NCBI GenBank assembly: GCA_963573385.1
Contig: CAUYLG010076831.1
Location: 62,001-126,000, forward strand
Length of the DNA: 64,000 nt
DNA from: Cacajao melanocephalus
Taxonomy: Eukaryota; Chordata; Mammalia; Primates; Pitheciidae
Direction of reading: 5' to 3'
The notes under the pieces were generated by a model. The model had not been told where the DNA came from. It searched no databases and saw only the letters and a list, made by a program, of their open reading frames with translations. Shown here piece by piece: positions 44,561 through 57,177 of the stretch (the first letter of the stretch is position 1; the number at the start of each line of letters is the position of its first letter). The translations under genes were made by a program, and so were the position numbers.

Positions 44561-45101
44561 TCATAAATCTTTTCTCTGCTTCAAGCCAGAAATATACCCA
44601 AATCATTCCACACATAGCTGCCCCATCTGCTCTTTTTCAGGCCCAATTAAGGAAATCTTCTAGAATTAGACAGCTGTCATTTATGTCAAACCTTAAATCT
44701 GCTTCCTTCATGGACTCAGAGACCAGCTGTTTTCTTACTTCCTGAAAGGGTTGTTCACAGTGCTACCCAAGCTGGGTTAGTGTCTATTTATGTCCGAAGG
44801 TCTCCTGGGAAGGAAATGTGTGAAGTATCATTGACAAGGAAGTGCTGAGGGAGAGGGCTAGTGATTGTGACCAACTAAAAGGGATAAATTCTGGTTTCTA
44901 GGAGAGGGTGACTGTGAAGGCCGAGGAAGGCATTTCCAGTTAAAGGCCTACTCAATAGACTTTTCGCAGCCATTAATCAATCTGTGAGTACCATTTGAAA
45001 ACATTTGCCTAAAATTCTTCCACAAGCACAAATTGCAAGGCAATCCCCTAAATCTTACAAAACAATTATAAAAGAATGCTTTTTAAGAAAAATGAAATTT
45101 A
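44561..45101. other. Unassigned intergenic stretch
   Basis: Nothing recognised. Confidence 0.4.
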
Positions 45102-45410
45102 GGCCGGGCACAGTGGCTCACGCCTGTAATCCCAGTACTTTGGGAGGCCAAGGTGGGTGGATCACGAGGACAAAACATCGAGACAATCCTGGCCAACATG
45201 GTGAAACCCCATCTCTACTAAAAATGCAAAAAAAAAGAAAAAATTAGCTGGCCTTGGTGGTACGTGCCTGTAGTCCCAGCTACTCAGGAGGCTGAGGCAG
45301 GATAATCGCTTGAACCCATGAGGCAGAGGATGCAGTGAGCCGAGATGGCGCCACTGCACTCCAGCTAGGCAATAGAGTGAGACTCCATCTCAAAAATAAA
45401 AAAAAAGAAA
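45102..45410 (+). mobile_element. Alu, Sc/Y-like
   Basis: Complete dimer with 'atcgagacaatcctggcc'. AGAAAAATGAAA duplicated at both ends. Confidence 0.96.
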
Positions 45411-45984
45411 AGAAAAATGAAACGTAGTGGCCAAGGCCTGACTTCTTTTACAGGGAATATACAATAAAAGCTACAATTGTGGGCGAAGTATCTCTTTCAT
45501 CATCATTTCTTCTTCCTTCCCCTGCTCAGGCCCTCATCACTTCTCATTGCTCAGGTCCTAATTAGTCCTTTTGGTGCCAGTCCTAGGGCCCTGATTTAGT
45601 TGTCGTGATCATTTGCTCAAAAACTTTAACAGGAAGTTACTACGCTTGGGAAAAAAACTCAGTGGACCTAAAAATAGATGTTCAAAAGTATGTGTGGAAT
45701 CCAAAGAGCCTGCCCTATTTCTAGTAGCCAGCCTGCCTGTTTCCATTCAATACTCATCTCAATGCCATTGATAATCTGGTTTTATTTATCCGGGTGTGTC
45801 TGGCTTCAGTCTAGCACTCAGCACACAAGAGGCACCTATTGTACGTTTATCCAAGGAATAGAACTGACCTTCAGTTCCTTTAGTGATGATAAGTCCCCTT
45901 GTATACTCACCATCCCATGTTTTGCATATAGAAGAAACTTAATATCTATTAGTCAGATTTGTCTTCCCTTGCATCCATTATTAA
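45411..45984. other. Unassigned intergenic stretch
   Basis: Nothing firmly assigned. A 104-codon frame at 45678-45992 has no recognised domain. Confidence 0.4.
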
Positions 45985-46310
45985 TTCAATAGTGACAAAT
46001 ATTTATTAAGCAAATCCTTGGTGTCAGGCATTGGAGATACAGCAGTGAACAAAATAGACATAGTTCCTATGTTCATAGAAGTTACACTGTAGTCAGAGAT
46101 GATGGAGCAATTAATCAATTACATAATTGCTTAATTGGTTTTTAAATTATGCTTTTGGATACAGATAAGCACAATGAAGAAAATAAAAGTGGGTTCTGTG
46201 ATACAGCCTGAGCAGCAAGGACAATCATAGCTGGCCAGGCCAGGTTTTTCTGAGGAAGTGACATCTGAACTAAGGCCTAGATGATGAGACCCAGGAAACA
46301 CTCATCCATG
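45985..46310 (-). mobile_element. L2 3' end, antisense
   Basis: 'tgtcaggcattggagataca', 'gcagtgaacaaaatagacat' and 'gaggaagtgacatctgaact' are reverse L2 text in the correct order. Confidence 0.78.
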
Positions 46311-46329
46311 TCGCTTCTCTATAGTTGCA

Positions 46330-47807
<1,478 letters not shown>

Positions 47808-48140
47808 TTTTTTCTCTTTTTTTGTCAGGGTCTCATTTTTGTCACCCCTGCTGGAGTGCAGTGGTGTGATCTAGGCTCATTGCACCCTTGAACACCTGGG
47901 CTCAAGCGATCCTTCCACCTCAGCTTCCTGAGTAGCTGGGACTACAGGCATATGCCACCACAGCTGGAATCTAACAGCTCATTCTTTGAGCTGTTAGAAT
48001 GAGCAGCTCAAATTTTTTTTTCTGTAGAGATGGGGTCTCACTATTTTGCCCAGGCTAGTCTCAAGCTCCTGGGCTCAAGCTATCTGCCTACCTCAGCCTC
48101 CCAAAGTGTTGGGATGGCAGGCATGAGCCACTGCACCTGG
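47808..48140 (-). mobile_element. AluJ nested in L1M, with an internal hairpin insertion
   Basis: J-type positions ('ctggagtgcagtggtgtgat', 'ggctcaagcgatccttccac'). Between 'ccaccacagctgg' and the usual T-rich link there are about 40 extra bases holding a perfect inverted repeat (47970-47981 / 47987-47998). Confidence 0.92.
47970..47998. repeat. Perfect 12-bp inverted repeat, 5-nt loop
   Basis: TCTAACAGCTCA, loop TTCTT, TGAGCTGTTAGA. It is absent from the Alu consensus. A further GAATGAGCAGCTC copy follows, so the insertion is built from local sequence. Confidence 0.9.
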
Positions 48141-48235
48141 GCAAGTCCTCTACACCTTTTTTTTCTTTTTCAAGATTGTTTTGGATATTCTAAGTCCTTG
48201 AATTCTTACATAAATTTTATAGCATCACTTCCACT
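48141..48235 (-). mobile_element. L1M fragment, third segment
   Basis: 'tttttcaagattgttttgga' then 'tattctaagtccttgaattc' continue the antisense ORF2. Confidence 0.85.
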
Positions 48236-49544
48236 GGATTGTATTGGTCAAAGCATTCATAGAGCAGCCCAGATTCAAGGGGGCAGGGAAAAAACAAATC
48301 TATCGTCTAATGGAGGGATGGTGTGAACACACAGAGAGGGAACGAATTGATGGCAACTACTTTTCAGACATTCTGCCAGCTAGCCAGAATAATTTGCATC
48401 CTTGTCAAATGTCAAATACACTAACTCCCTTCAAAGATATCCAAAATCTCATCTCATTATAGCATCAACTCAAAGTCCATGACCTCATCATCTAAGCCCC
48501 GATGAAGGCAGGACTGCTCAGGTGCAACTCCTTGGGTACAGTTTTTCTCCATCAGAACTACGATCTACGTGACAAGTTATCTGCTTCCCGAACTCCCAGT
48601 TTACAATATCATCTCAAGGATAAGATAACTACAACAGACACCAATTTCGGAAAGAAGGGAAATGAGAGGCCCACAGCAGTCACTGGTCCATAGAAATTAG
48701 CCATATGAAATTAACTCTCTGTGCCCTCCTGTATTTTCCACACACAGAAGCCCCAAATGCTCATGGCCAACCTAGAAAAGAGATTTACAATGGGAGCCAC
48801 AGTGGGAGCCACGACGGTGTCACAGGGTGCTGCTGGCCACCTCCGACTTGGGGCACCTGTTCTAGAGCGTCTCAAAGGGTAGCCCCTGGGAAGTGGGCAC
48901 TGCTGAGGGAAGCACAGCGAGTGACACAGAGACACACAGATACCTTGTTCCATTGTGATAGGATGTGAGAAACCAAAGAGATGCCCTCCAACCTGGCTAC
49001 TTCAGCAGTGCATTACAGCATACCTCTGACCCCAGGAACAGGGGCTGCTGCAGCTGCTGGGGAACGGGCAGCAAGTCTGGGAAGGCTGAGCTGAGGCTGC
49101 TGGCACATCCGTCAGGTGTGGCCCCAGGCTTTGTCTTCACATTGTCCTCCATTTCTGCCCATTTTTGGTTCCCGCCCCCTCTTTTTCATGGTGCCTGAGC
49201 ACTAACAGATCTTCATCATGACCTTGAAAAATTTGCTATGAAAAACTTCTATCAGACTTGAAATCCATTCACACTATCACAAGAAATTCCAGTATCGCAT
49301 TTCTCAATGAAAGCAAAGAATGAACTGTTCGATTCCTTAAATAAAATTTCATTGCAAATTTTAGAATGGTTTAAACATTAAACTATTAGATTTAAATAAA
49401 TTAAACACTTTAAATCCTTGGCTTGTGCAAACAAAGTATCAAGAATGACTACTGATACTTTGAAAAGACTGCTTTTAAAAAAAAAATCTTCATCAGGATT
49501 TGCTCACAGATATTTTAAGACTATAAATTAATATTACAGCTACG
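48236..49544. other. Mostly unassigned stretch
   Basis: The part at about 48400-48700 ('ccaaaatctcatctcattat', 'caagttatctgcttcccga') weakly recalls MaLR internal sequence. The 48.79-49.19 kb part is moderately GC-rich without a CpG cluster. No gene called. Confidence 0.35.
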
Positions 49545-49843
49545 TCCTTATTCAGCAATAAAAAGGAATGACGTACTGATACATGCTACAACATGGACAA
49601 ACTTGGACAACATTACACTAAGAAGCCAGACACAAAAGACTATTGTATTATTCCGTGTATGTAAAATGTCCAGAATAGGCAAATCTAAGGAAACAAAAAG
49701 GAGGTTAGTAGTAGCCTAGGGTTGGGGTGTGGAGGGAATGTGAGTGATTTGCAAGAGATATAATTTGCTTTCTGAGGTGATAAAGTGTTCTAAAATTGAC
49801 TGCAGTGGACACAAAACAGTGAATATACTAAAAACCATTAAAT
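49545..49843 (+). mobile_element. L1M 3' end, first segment
   Basis: 'cagcaataaaaaggaatgac', 'gaagccagacacaaaagact', 'agtgttctaaaattgactgc', 'gtgaatatactaaaaaccat'. Interrupted by a partial Alu. Confidence 0.82.
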
Positions 49844-50011
<168 letters not shown>

Positions 50012-50468
50012 TGTGTATAGTCATGTTCTGTGGCTGCTGTAACAATTTACCACAAATATGATTGCTTAAAACAACAAAAATTTATTCTCTCACAGTTCTG
50101 GAGGCCAGAAGTCCCAAGGCAGCAGCAAGGTATCAGCAGGCCCCTCCTGCCTCTTCCACCTTCTGGTGGCTGCTGTGAATTCTGGGCTTATAGCTGTGTC
50201 ATTCCAATCAGCCAGCATCTCCCAATGTCTCTGCTCCATCGGCACAGACCCTTCAGTGTGTTTCAAATCTCCCTCTCTGCCTCCCTCTTTAAGGACACAA
50301 GTGACTGCATGTAGGGGCTTACTCTTATAATACAGGATCATCTTCCTATCTCAAGATTCTTAACTTTACTACGCTGTAAAAACCCTGTTTCCATATAATA
50401 GTAACAGGTTCTAGCGATTAGAATCTGGTATCTTGGGGAGAGGGGAGATCATTTTTCAGCCTGCAACA
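50012..50468 (-). mobile_element. MLT1-type MaLR LTR nested in L1M
   Basis: Reverse-complement LTR: 'ctgctgtaacaatttaccac', 'tctcacagttctggaggcca', 'ctccctctttaaggacacaa', ending 'cagcctgcaaca'. GTATG recurs at both sides. Confidence 0.88.
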
Positions 50469-50500
50469 GTATGTGAATTACTCTCAATAAAGCTATTTTT
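50469..50500 (+). mobile_element. L1M 3' end, last piece
   Basis: 'gtatgtgaattactctcaat' then 'aaagct' is the expected terminus of the same L1M. Confidence 0.7.
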
Positions 50501-50599
50501 TAAAAATAGGCAGAGTATAATATATAGATTAGTATAAATTTTTAAAATTATATTCATGTTATAGATTCAAGAAGACTTGAAAGACATACCAATCGATCG

Positions 50600-50995
50600 A
50601 AAACGTTGTTTTGATCTTTAATTTACTCAAACGGACCAACAGTAAAAAGACATTTTTTTGAGGTAAATGAAGAAAATTGAACATGAACTGGATGGTAGGT
50701 AATATTGAGAAATTATTTTTAATTTATTGGAAGTGAGAATGGTATTATGGTTATTCTTAAGTCCTGTCTGTTAGTGATTTACACTGAAGTGTTTTCAGAT
50801 GAAATGAAGTGATTCCTGCAGTGTGCTTTTAAATCTTCTAGCAAAAAGAAAAAAAAAGGAGGATGAGGTAGATGAAATCTGAAAGGCAAATGTGGATAGC
50901 TGTTTAATTTAGGTCCTGGCTATGTGCAAGAGGCGAGCTGGTAATTATGGCATTCTCTTTATTTGTATCTGAAATTTTTCCATAATAAAAGTTAC
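50600..50995 (+). mobile_element. Old L1M-type 3' end
   Basis: 'gaaaattgaacatgaactgg', 'gagaatggtattatggttat', 'tctgaaatttttccataata' and 'aaagttac' match an ancient LINE 3' end from memory. Subfamily uncertain. Confidence 0.6.
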
Positions 50996-51149
50996 ATTCG
51001 TGGAAACCAGCTCAATTTTCTCATTTAAAATTTTGAGCAGATTTTATTTGGAAGTTTAAAACACATTTCTTCTCTAATACTTCATACATATTTTCTTATA
51101 ATTCTATAACATTAAAAACTGTATTTAATTTTTAAATAAACCTCACAGA

Positions 51150-51865
51150 GACGGTCTGAAATCCCCTCCGGTTTTACCCCAAATGCTCTTGAAATCGGGA
51201 CATTTTCTGTGTGTCCTGACGGAAAGTGTCGGAAAGGCTTGCCTTAGAGGAACCGATTTTTTTTGCGAAGGGCAGATAAATACAGGCTTTCAAAATCTTC
51301 TGTTTCCGAAAATGCGCAGGGCGCTCGCTCTTTCCCTCTTTAGCATCTTTTGAAGCGCTTTCAGAAAACGAAACGCTTGAGATTGCAGCAGTGCCCGCAG
51401 CTGCAGCGCGGGTTTCAAATGCCCCACTATTTTTAAAGAAGACCCGCACACACGCTCTTTGTGTTCTTTTTTTTGTTTGTTTTTTTCCCAAAGAAAAAGC
51501 TAAATCCACCCCCATGTTTTCATACACTGAAATTGAAAGGCTTGGGGGCTGCCATCGAGCGGACGGAAGAAGACATTTGGCAGAGAAGGCCCTTTCGGGG
51601 CTTTCGTTCCCCCAAATTCCAGTCACTTCGCACCCTGCCTCCCGGGGCGCGGCCATCTGAGGGGACTTGAGCGGGGACGGGGAGCCCTGCCCGTCCTCGT
51701 GGGGCCGCCCTGCCTGGGGAGCGAGGTGCGGGGTGCTGGGGGCGGACCGGCGTCGGGGTCGTGGAGATGGCTGGTGTCTGCGGCTCCTTTGCAGCCCTAG
51801 AGTCAGCGGGAGGTGCAGCCGCCTAGGGTGCACCTCCTCTCCAGACCCCCGGGTGCACCCCGCAA
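51150..51865. promoter_or_regulatory. CpG island, promoter/first-exon candidate
   Basis: The only CpG-dense segment of the window: roughly fifty CpG dinucleotides in about 700 bp by eye, rising to very GC-rich at 51.6-51.86 kb, while the flanks are CpG-poor. No repeat match. No TATA box seen at either edge. An ISRE-like GAAAACGAAAC sits at 51364-51374. CpG islands in human DNA usually mark Pol II start sites. The direction of transcription cannot be read from the sequence alone. Confidence 0.75.
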
Positions 51866-51878
51866 CTATGCTGCCCAT
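51174..51878 (-). other. Longest open frame in the window, 234 codons, coding status unproven
   Basis: An ATG-to-stop frame on the minus strand across the CpG island. The product would be basic, Ser/Pro/Arg-rich in the first 70 residues, then low complexity, with no domain, signal peptide or membrane segment that I recognise. GC-rich DNA lengthens chance frames, which is the simplest explanation. The TAA stop (51174-51176) overlaps a possible splice donor (GGG|GTAAAA on the minus strand), so a spliced transcript could read on. The start is taken as the first ATG of the frame, without a strong context claim. Confidence 0.2.
51364..51374 (+). promoter_or_regulatory. ISRE/IRF-like motif in the CpG island
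   Basis: GAAAACGAAAC fits the GAAANNGAAA core bound by interferon regulatory factors. One motif alone is weak evidence; its interest comes from its place inside the island. Confidence 0.35.
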
Positions 51879-52009
51879 CTTTCCTCCTCTGGTGGAGGAA
51901 TTTGTTTACCTCTGAATTTGGTTGTTGGTTGGCTGTTTGGTTCACAAAGTAAAAAAATTTCAGAGACAACCAGAAAGGTATCACTGGAAATTCGGTCTCT
52001 CAAGGTCCC

Positions 52010-52440
52010 AAGCCTAGCTTTCCCATGGAGGCAACCAGTGCTACCAGGTTGGTTCTTTGGCACCCTTCCAGATATTTCTATGCCCATACACATGTGTATA
52101 CACATGATTTCAAGTAATCACACACATTTTGCCCCCACTGCCAAATGCTTACCCCCAACACACACTGTTGTTAACATTCTGTGTGTCTTACCTTGTATTT
52201 TTACCCTTAAGTTTGTATTTTGGAGATCATATCCTCTCACTATAGAGAGGGATGCCCTGCATTGTGTTTTGATTATTCACTGCTTTTTTAAGGCTCTGTA
52301 TTTCCCAGTACGGATGTATCATAATTTATCTAAGCAATTCCATATTGATGTGTATTTGGGTTGTTTCCAGAGTCGTGCTATTCCAAGCAAAGCTGCAATA
52401 GATTTTGCAAACCCTCCAAGCTTTTATGCAAGACTACTCT
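52010..52440 (-). mobile_element. Old L1M fragment, antisense
   Basis: 'cacccttccagatatttcta', 'ttggagatcatatcctctca', 'cggatgtatcataatttatc' and 'tgtatttgggttgtttccag' are reverse L1M 3' text. A 209-codon frame running from the CpG island into it is a chance fusion. Confidence 0.75.
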
Positions 52441-53546
52441 AGTTTCCTTTAAAAGAAAGACATACACACGATGCTTACATAAAAAGAGAAGGCAGCAAAA
52501 ATCCCCGTTCTGACACACTTAGAATCTAACATTGTTTTAGTATAAGTAGCTGCTCCACAAACAGAATCAAAACAATGTGGAAAGGATTTGGGCTACAGAG
52601 CTGGCTCCCTTCTCATAATTCCTACTCCCATCTCAACAGATGACTTTGTAGACAAACCACTGAGGCTCCAGGGTATAAGGATTTCTATCAAGAATATGTT
52701 TTCCTTTAACCTCTGACCCTCAGCCAGTTCATAGAAAACCCAGCTTTATTGTTTTTGCAGCCTTTCTTCCCTCAACAAACATCAAGGCTCTGCCTCCATT
52801 TCAAGCCAGCATTTCTCCCAGAAAATTGCTGCAACATACCTCGTGTCTGCCTGGCAATGGATGCAAGTCAAGAAATTGCAAGCAAAGACCTTTGGACAAT
52901 AGAAACCAAAGTGCCAGGAGACGAAAGAACAGGAAAGTGACTGCTCATAAGGGAAGTGAAAGCTTTGGGCCTTGCATTGTGATGTTGTTTGTCCAAATCA
53001 CCTTTTGCCAAAATTCAACCAAGTCAAAGGGGGCCACAAGTTTCTCTCAACAACAGCGAAAAGAAATTCATCCAATGATCAAACTCCTCCAGCAGCAAGT
53101 AAGAATATCTCATGGTCACACACAAAAAATGTTTAATTCATTTGGGCAGATTTGGGAGAAAGTGAGCTTAAATTAATAAAAAGCTGAGATGATGGACTAA
53201 CTTTAAGGAAAATAAAATCCAATCCTGTGAGCACTGAACTAGGGCCAGTGCCACAGCCACAGAGCTGACCTTAAGAAAATATGCTGTATATGAAAACTGA
53301 CATGTCTGAAGTCTTTAAAAATAGTTTATCCTATAGAGGAGATTGAACATTTCCATATGAGGTTCTTCTTAATTTGAGTCACCAGACATCTTTCCTGCCC
53401 ATTTTATATTAATTAATTCATGTTCCAAATCTGAAAACACATATGGTTCTATTTTAATACTTCGATACAGCAGAAACACAAATACTTCAAACACCCTAAA
53501 GACAGCCTTTTACTAGTTTGGGGAATGTTTCTGCATGAAAAATAAG
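52441..53546. other. Non-repetitive intergenic stretch
   Basis: No repeat or exon recognised. A 116-codon frame at 52826-53176 has no domain features. Confidence 0.4.
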
Positions 53547-53877
53547 CACAGTCATGCATCTCTTAAAGAAAGGCATGCATTCTGAGAAATGCATTGTTAG
53601 GCAATTTTGTCATGTGCCAACATCATAGGGTGCACTTTTCCAAACCTAATTTTATAGCCAACTACACACGTAGGCTAGATGGTATAGCCTATTGCTCCTA
53701 GGGTACAAATCTGTGCAGCATGAAACTATACTGCATACTGGAGATAACTGTAACACAATGGTAAGTATTTGTATATCTAAACTTAGAAAAGACACAGTAA
53801 ACATATGGTATTATAATCTTATGGGACTATGATATGTGTATCATTGACCAAAATGTCGTTATGTGGTGCATGACAGT
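53547..53877. mobile_element. Tigger3/4-type MITE, complete
   Basis: About 330 bp bounded by inverted repeats 'acagtcatgcatctctt' and 'gtggtgcatgacagt'. It holds the same subterminal text as the larger copy at 19634-21232 ('tagcctattgctcctaggg', 'acaatggtaagtatttgt') but lacks its interior. Confidence 0.88.
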
Positions 53878-54386
53878 ATTGCAATTATATGTCTTACTAA
53901 GGGGGTGGTCAAGGCTCAGAGACTGACCCAGCTGCTTTCCTAAAGGCTACTCAGGACAAGGGCTTTGTTATTAGACAATGCTATCAGACTGGATGTACTT
54001 TCCCCAGATTGCTCAAGCTTTCATCCATAATGAGTGATTATACACTGGGCTCCTCGGAGTTTAGGTGCATGGAATGATATCATGTCCTTGGCACAAGGTA
54101 GTGCTGTCCTCCTGCAAGAGTTCATACCAGCTTGCCGTGGGGTAAAGTGGGGGCAGCAGGGGTAAGGAACTCAAGGACCTCAGCCGCCCTAGGGCCCACA
54201 CTTTTCAGAAGACTTCTGAAATGGCAGAGCAAGTCAGGACCTGCCAAGGTATGATTCAGAATTGTAGCACTCCAAAGCTAGCAAGAAACTTGCAGGTCAC
54301 TAACTCACCCCAGCCCATCCCCCGAAGCCCAGTAAGGGCTATACAGTTGGGTAAAGGCAGGACTTGGGCTAAAACTAAGGTATCAT
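53878..54386. other. Unassigned stretch
   Basis: Nothing firmly recognised. Confidence 0.4.
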
Positions 54387-54553
54387 CTTTTTTTAAGAGA
54401 TAGGATCTGGTTAGGCTGGGAGGCTGGTGTGCAATGGCTCTTCTCACATACAGTCAGGGCTCACTGCCATCTCAAATTCCTAAGCTCAAGCAATCCTCCC
54501 AACTGAGCCTCCCGAGTAGCTGGGACTACCGGCATGCACCACCACACCCGGCT
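54387..54553 (-). mobile_element. Free Alu left monomer (FLAM-like)
   Basis: A single reverse-complement left monomer with its own T run. AAACTAAGGTATC / AAACTCAAGTATC duplications show that it inserted as a monomer. Confidence 0.85.
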
Positions 54554-54608
54554 AAACTCAAGTATCTTGACTGCCAAATTGGCAGCCTGTCTCTTACTGC
54601 ACTGCGTC

Positions 54609-54763
54609 TCCAATTTTAACATGTATATTAATCACCCAGGGAGCTTATTACATGTAATTCTGATTCAGATCGAGGGTAGGAGATGAAATTTTGCATTTCA
54701 GATAAGCTTCCTGTGATGCCAGTGTTGCTAGTGGAGGACTAATTCTCTGAGAAGCACATTATT
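54609..54763. mobile_element. MER5A-type MITE with internal deletion
   Basis: 'attaatcacccagggagctt', 'aattctgattcagatcg', 'attttgcatttcagataagc' and 'ctctgagaagcac' follow MER5A order, with the central part shortened. Confidence 0.6.
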
Positions 54764-54856
54764 ACATCTCCATTCTTAACATTTCTCAATCACAGAAAAA
54801 TCCAGAAAATAATCCCTCCTGCACTGCCTGGGATCTGATAAAAGACAATCTTCTTC

Positions 54857-54886
54857 TTACTCTCTCTCTCTCTTTTTTTTTTTTTT
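54857..54886. repeat. (TC)n and T run
   Basis: Short TC microsatellite followed by a T homopolymer. Confidence 0.85.
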
Positions 54887-55031
54887 AAATCAAATTTACT
54901 TCAAACAATTAAGTCCCAGCCTTCTTCTCCACTGGAGAGGTCCCTGAATTTCTGCCCAGCCACTTAGAGGGAAAGGAAAGAAAACTGTAAGACTAATATT
55001 CCCATCCTATCAGGTGAGTTTCCATGTAAAG

Positions 55032-55193
55032 CAGCAGTTCTCCAAGTGTGATCCCCAGACCAACAGCATCAGCATCACCAGGGCTCTTGTTAGAAATGCA
55101 AATTTTAAAACTCTAGGAGTGGGACCCAGCAAGATGTGTTTTAACAAACCTCTCCAGGTGATATAGATGCAGCCTCAAGTCCAAGAATCACTG
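55032..55193. mobile_element. MER5A-type hAT MITE, complete
   Basis: From 'cagcagttctccaagtgtga' to 'caagaatcactg', with 'ctcttgttagaaatgcaaat' and 'gtgttttaacaaacctctcc' inside. GTAAAG / GTAAGA flanks may be the worn 8-bp duplication. Confidence 0.85.
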
Positions 55194-55739
55194 AGGTAAG
55201 ACTTACCAAGAGCAGCCAATCTGTGCTTGTAGCTCTGTATCAAGGAAGGGCATCATAGCCAAAAACAATCATCCCCCAGCTCTACGACACAGACCGCTTG
55301 TTGAAGCAAGGAACTTTATATAATCATAACCCAAACCGATGACTCTGCATGATTATGCAGCCTACATATGGTGTCTCTCTTCATGGAACAAAAAGAGAAG
55401 ATTCCTGAAGCATCAAAACACACTCGAAATTGCCCCCTCAAACGTTCCTGTCCTTTACAGTGTCCACAGTGTCCTTGGAACCATGTGTGTGGCCATAGCC
55501 CTCTCTGCCTCACACCCCTGGGTGGATTAATTTATATACATGGCTCTCTCCACCAGATAACAGCTTCTTGCCATGTTCATCGTGTGTGTGTGTGCGTGTG
55601 TATGTGCACGTGTGCCCATGTGTGTGCAAACTCCTCAACTACATGTTCTTGGAACAGACACCATCTCAAGCCCCATCCTTTCAAACAGGCTAAGACACCA
55701 GCAGGTGAAGCTAGTGCAGCAGACCTGTGTTCTGCTGTG
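55194..55739. other. Unassigned stretch with (TG)n
   Basis: Impure TG repeat at 55581-55629. A 161-codon frame at 55368-55853 is carried through by that repeat (VCVCVC tract) and is not supported as a gene. Confidence 0.5.
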
Positions 55740-56330
55740 GTAATATTACGGAAACACTGTAAATATAATCCACACCTTCTACCTGTCTATACACCTCCCT
55801 CATTTTTTAAAATGAGAAACAATAGGCAAACCTCATTAAAATGTTTGCTGTAACTTTTAAGCTTAATAAGCCCAGCCCTAATAGTAAAACATTTGCTTCT
55901 TTGTCTTGCATATAAAGTCGTGATTCATCTGTATGCGATTTCGTCTTGTTTGTTATACTGTTGCCATGACAACATTTTTCCAGTACCAAGTTAATTGTGG
56001 AAGAGCACATACAAACAGCACACTCCTATAGGTAAATATTTCATTACTATCTGCACACACACGTTTCATTCATTGTATCCACTCTCTCCTATCTCAATAA
56101 ACGCAGCTCTATTTACAGCCAATTTTCGAATTCTTTCCTCCCCTCCCTAGGATAGGTGAAAGCTTTGCTCCACCCGAAAAGGTCCAAATCAAAGATGATT
56201 TGGGTTTGAATATTTTAAAATATTTTTCTTTTTCCTCAATTCTTCTGGAGGGGCTATTAACACAATAGAAGTTTTAAATATCAAACCAAAAAGTTAATAT
56301 CCAAAGTTCTCTCCAACCCAAATAGTAGAC
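55740..56330. promoter_or_regulatory. Repeat-free block with RFX-like X-box
   Basis: No transposon recognised. GTTGCCATGACAAC at 55960-55973 is an inverted pair of RFX half sites with a 2-bp spacer and one mismatch to GTNRCCNNRGYAAC. Regulatory role is inference. Confidence 0.35.
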
Positions 56331-56561
56331 ATTTCTGCCTTTCATCTCCACGCAAATTGCACAACTCCCAGATACCAGCGGTGGACTTTGAGAGTCCATG
56401 GCCTAGCAGTTTACATCCTTGTTGGGCATTTGTATACTTACAGCCTTATGAGCTCTAAGCCCCAAATGGGCAGGATGTCTGTATCATATCTTGAGATGTG
56501 CTTAGATACAGATCTGTATCTCATCTTCACCTCTCCCATATCAACCAATGTAATGGTTCCA
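56331..56561. other. Unassigned short stretch
   Basis: Nothing recognised. Confidence 0.4.
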
Positions 56562-56647
56562 TGGATACATGCATTGGAATCATTTGGGAGCTTTAAAAAG
56601 TAGATTCCTGGGTGCCATACCTGGGAATTACATTCTGAGTAGGTCTA
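56562..56647. mobile_element. hAT MITE remnant (MER20/MER3/MER5-like)
   Basis: 'gcattggaatcatttgggag' and 'attacattctgagtaggtct' resemble these MITEs. Too short for a firm name. Confidence 0.4.
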
Positions 56648-56720
56648 TAAAATGGCCATAAAAATCATCTTAACTCAGAGGACTGTTGTGAGAATTACAT
56701 GAGATCAAAAATGCACATAA
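56648..56720 (+). mobile_element. MIR, left part
   Basis: 'aaaatggccataaaaatcat' and 'actgttgtgagaattacatg' are MIR 3'-half text. Split by an Alu. Confidence 0.7.
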
Positions 56721-57123
<403 letters not shown>

Positions 57124-57177
57124 TCATAATGAAGTCTGATGAATGACCCCTGTTTGATAGTAAACTACTTGTAGGAA

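Noticed and set aside
51813..52442. 209-codon plus-strand open frame
   Set aside because: It begins in the CpG island and runs through an antisense L1M fragment. No domain is seen and it is a chance fusion.
55368..55853. 161-codon plus-strand open frame
   Set aside because: It is held open by a TG microsatellite (VCVC tract) and joins unrelated text.
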